A DNA stretch of 64,000 bases, taken from contig NC_084590.1 of assembly GCF_033807715.1 (NCBI RefSeq), positions 5,013,593 to 5,077,592 on the forward strand, in the 5' to 3' direction. Below the pieces are notes generated by a model, which was not told the DNA's origin, did no database searches, and saw nothing but the letters and a program-made list of their open reading frames with translations. Made by a program: the position numbers and the translations under genes. The stretch comes from Cololabis saira (lineage: Eukaryota; Chordata; Actinopteri; Beloniformes; Belonidae). Of the stretch, positions 60,903 through 64,000 are shown piece after piece (the stretch's first letter is position 1; every line of letters starts with the position of its first letter).

Positions 60903-62367
60903 TGATTTGATATCATGTCTAGAGAAAGCTGATACGTCTTTGAACGGGTCAGGAGAAGAAATAATGGTTTACACACATTCAATAATTCATCTTCTGTTTC
61001 AAATTGTATTTCTTTGGAAAAGGACAAAGGAAACATCCCCATGTTTAGCTCAGTGCGCCCCCTTTAGGTGTGGAGGTAAGTTGCTTTGACAAGACTGTCC
61101 AAGATGTACTTTCTGGTCTTTTTGCTCACACGCTCTTTGATTTCCTCTTTCATCAGTGCTTTCATGAGTCTCTCAGGTGCTCTCAGTTACTTCTGCTGAT
61201 ATTTGAACATTAAAAAGGGATTTATTCATGTATTTATCTTCAAGGCAGCACTATTGTATGTTCTTCTATGTTCCTCGGCCCAGTTCAGGCTCCAACTCAG
61301 GAAACAGGAGCCCGTAGGAGATGAAACATCAGTGATTTCTCAAACCGGGCCAAGTGACCAGCTTCCCCCACATACTTTTACCCGTCAGTCACAGCAAAGC
61401 TTTGTTGAGACTTTTTGTCAGATAAAAAGATTCCGTCAACGTTAACAGAGTTCATTATTTGCATGTTGAGTGTGACATTGTTTCATGACTCATTCACGTG
61501 TTCTTTTCTTAAATGTGGCCAAAGTTTTCACTCAATATTACTGTCAGTCATTTTTTTATGCTTTTGAGTTCAAGTTTGCATCGTATAAAATGAAAACAAT
61601 ATATAAACTTTGCCTGAATAGCAGTTGTTTGTTTGTTTGTGACTGGATTTCTGGACATACAGAAATCCACCCACATCTTTCCTCAGTTCCCGGTGGTTTG
61701 AGGGTTGGACTGAACGTGTGTGTTGTGTGTGAGGACAAAGGACGGCTTCACATCACGCCGGCCCCTGGCACACTGTTTTTGTGAGACAGTGTGAGCTAAA
61801 TTGTTTGCAGGACGGGAGCCAAGAGTGTTGTTTGTGTACATCTGTGCTTTGTATTATTTATGCACAGTAAATATGAATAAGGCAGTGTGTGATGGGCGGC
61901 GTTTTAAGTATTTGTTTAAAGCGTGCACACACAGCCGTACTATTACATTTATCGCAGTTTTTTCTTTCTGTATTTTATCATGCCATACTCTCTATTATCG
62001 TTTTGATTATTATTCTTTTTCTTCAAATAACGTGCATTTAATATGCAAGTGTTACTGAACATGTGTAAAGGAAGAAAAAGATTTAGGAATGAAAGGAGTC
62101 ATTGCTACTGCAGAGCTTTGGAGTAGTTTAAAATGTCCCACATGAAAGAAGAAAGTGACGGAGGAGCTTGGGAGAAACGTTATTAATGACCCGGAACTTT
62201 GTACCTAAAAGCATCTCATGCGCGCTAAAATGCAGACACTACGGCCACCATCGTTGTCTAACCATAAATAAACATTATCCAAAACCTATTCACAGTGATG
62301 AAATAAAAACATGAATATTTGACTAATGTTATGTCATTAATGCATTTAATGGTACTGAAAACTCATT
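60903..62367. other. Unique sequence
   Basis: No exon with splice structure or known repeat recognised. Confidence 0.4.
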
Positions 62368-62560
62368 GACTACGTTTACATGCAGTCAAAATTGGGGTTA
62401 TTGCTAATATTCCGGTTACTGAAACATTGGGAATATTCGGTTTACATGGTAATTAATCATTTGGGATATCTGGATCAAACCAGCGACGCACGGAGAACGT
62501 CATGACACAATTCCTGTCATTTCTGCTTCTTCTTCCTGTATCCAAATTCAAAACAAAGAG
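62368..62560. mobile_element. CTACGTTTACATG-type element, left-end fragment
   Basis: GACTACGTTTACATGCAGTC through GTATCCAAATTCAAAACAAA matches the first ~170 bp of copies 1 and 2. It stops at the next hAT and does not resume on its far side. Confidence 0.8.
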
Positions 62561-62733
62561 AGTTCAGCAGGGCTGCAACTAACGACTATTTTAATAGTCG
62601 ACTAGTCACCGACTATTGAAACGATTAGTCGACTAATCGGATAATTAGTATTTTTTTCTTAAATTCAGTATGTCGCTTTAATTATGTGGCAAATGATAAT
62701 AAACACGAGAAAGATGGCTACTTCAATGAAAAA

Positions 62734-63100
62734 TACAGGACTGTCTCAGAAAATTTTAATATTGTGATAAAGTCCTTTATTTTCTGTAATGCAAAAATGT
62801 CATACATTCTGGATTCATTACAAATCAACTGAAATATTGCAAGCCTTTTATTATTTTAATATTGCCGATCATGGTTTACAGCTTAAGAAAACTCAAATAT
62901 CCTATCTAAAAAAATTAGAATATTCTGGGAATCTTAAGCTGTAAGCCATGATCAGCAATATTAAAATAATAAAAGGCTTGCAATATTTCAGTTGATTTGT
63001 AATGAATCCAGAATGTATGACATTTTTGTTTTTTTAATTGCATTACAGAAAATAAAGAAATAAAGAACACAATATTCTAATTTTCTGAGACAGTCCTGTA
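62734..63100. mobile_element. Palindromic TA-flanked MITE nested in hAT
   Basis: Termini TACAGGACTGTCTCAG and CTGAGACAGTCCTGTA, about 367 bp, near-complete copy with small deletions in both arms. Because it sits inside the hAT, it is the younger insertion. Confidence 0.9.
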
Positions 63101-63182
63101 GATATTTTATTCAACTTTGCCGCTGTTCATACAAAAAATTAATAAAATGTCCTATTTAAAACTGGTGTATTGTTGAAACCCG

Positions 63183-63365
63183 TCACTCAGACCCGACGTG
63201 CTTTCTCTCCAAATGCTTGTGCATTACCAACGTGCTCCCGTGATAAGCAAGGTCTGCTTTGCAAACCTTGCAAGTCATCTTTTTATTTACCGTATCGAGG
63301 CTAAAAGGCTCCAAAACTTTAGAAGTTTTGTTAGCTGCAGCTGCTACAGGACGGGACGCCGTCAT
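63183..63365 (-). CDS. BED-type zinc-finger exon of a hAT transposase
   Basis: The frame starts at ATG 63365 (A at -3) and encodes 60 residues. Residues 31-34 CKVC form the first zinc pair and HLERKH (near 50-56) the second, with VLEPFSLD upstream in place of the usual VWxxF. This fits a BED finger that tethers hAT transposases to DNA. The frame ends soon after the second zinc pair (HVGSE). The rest of the transposase is missing. The finger itself is open and has all four ligands. Confidence 0.6.
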   Translation of the reverse strand: MTASRPVAAAANKTSKVLEPFSLDTVNKKMTCKVCKADLAYHGSTLVMHKHLERKHVGSE

Positions 63366-63565
63366 TATTGTTTACCCGCTACCGCTCGGCAGAGACGCTA
63401 TCGCGCATGCGCGACTCTCGGGAGAGAACGTATTGAAGTGAGATGCCTCACTCCGTTGGAAAAACACGTCTGGCGACAATTGTCGACAATGGAATTCATT
63501 GTCGACAATTTTGATTATCGATTTTTGTCGACAACGTCGACGAATCGTTGCAGCCCTAGTTCAGT

Positions 63566-64000
63566 GACTTGTCCAAAGATGCTTTGACTCATGGAGGACT
63601 TGGGGATCCAAGGCCTTTCTTTTTGCAGACAGACCCGTGTACCTTCCTGAGCTCGGCCTGCCCACTCTTACACTTGATCCCCGTTAGAAAGAAAACATGG
63701 TGCTTCTTTAGTATTCACATAGCAAGATTTACAGCATAGGAGGTATTTCCGCATTCAAAGTGGGACATCCAAAATGTTTTTTTTGTTCAACAAAGACCAC
63801 CCAACATTCAAAGATTTACCAAGTGCAAGTTTTCCTAGTGCAACAGTTGTGTAAGACTATAATTCAGGAAGCTGTGTAACCCCAGCGCTCAGACACCATG
63901 TGTAACACAGGGTTCACATTTCTCCGTGTACCGGTTGGCGTTGCAACTCCTCTCCCAATTTGAACCATTACTCTCCACTTTGTAATCAACTCCAACAATT
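63566..64000. other. Unique sequence to the window end
   Basis: No gene recognised. Confidence 0.45.

Larger units (their letters stand above)
62569..63557. mobile_element. hAT element with BED finger and nested MITE
   Basis: The ends AGGGCTGCAACTAACGAC and CGAATCGTTGCAGCCCT are inverted repeats flanked by AGTTCAGC (62561-62568) and AGTTCAGT (63558-63565), an 8-bp TSD with one mismatch. Subterminal GTCGACTAATCG and GTCGACAA repeats occur at both ends. It contains a minus-strand BED exon (63183-63365) and a nested palindromic MITE (62734-63100). No catalytic domain is left. Confidence 0.85.

Overview
This window looks like non-coding DNA from a teleost fish, probably a spiny-rayed one. The evidence is a Rex3-type RTE retrotransposon, an interrupted V-SINE, many short DNA transposons with BED, THAP or Myb/SANT-like exons, long CA/GT, TA and TTCC microsatellites, and intron-like AT-rich unique sequence. 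I found no convincing host protein-coding exon, rRNA or tRNA gene. The long open frames that exist run through microsatellites or minisatellites. Family names given below come from memory of motifs, termini and target-site duplications (TSDs), not from a search. The species cannot be told.

Layout. 1-11 kb: mostly unique, GT-rich DNA with an 897-bp fold-back element (4951-5847), a Myb/SANT-bearing element (3920-4512) and a second fold-back (10580-11180). 11.9-16.9 kb: an element inserted in TA repeats, a V-SINE split by a Harbinger-like insertion, and a ~0.93-kb TTCC array between 104-bp direct repeats. 17-24 kb: unique DNA with possible conserved non-coding blocks, two hAT elements with near-perfect 8-bp TSDs, and a TA-flanked element. 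24.9-33.3 kb: TTAA-bounded TTCC elements, a hAT with a perfect 8-bp TSD holding a nested element, the first THAP-exon element, and two convergent Rex3 fragments. 34.6-41 kb: further DNA transposons, including a hAT holding an 83-bp Harbinger-like miniature, and the second THAP element. 43-54.9 kb: two more THAP-family elements, three TTCC elements, a 12-bp minisatellite and a long CA array. 55.7-64 kb: nearly continuous transposon fragments, including a ~2-kb tandem-structured element and a BED-finger hAT.

The most interesting system is a four-copy family of short DNA transposons (27605-28547, 39911-41016, 43210-43714, 52211-53216). They have TA-GAGGG termini, a TGACGTCA palindrome in most terminal repeats, two variable-number repeat blocks and, in three copies, an open exon for the C2CH half of a THAP zinc finger with an ATG in good context and a 5' splice site. 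No transposase is visible, so each looks like a mobile first exon rather than an autonomous element. The same design, a DNA-binding exon kept while the catalytic part is lost, recurs in two BED-bearing hATs and two Myb/SANT-bearing elements. A second theme is that (TTCC)n arrays travel inside a TTAA-bounded element family, and three of these loci sit between 70-140-bp direct duplications.
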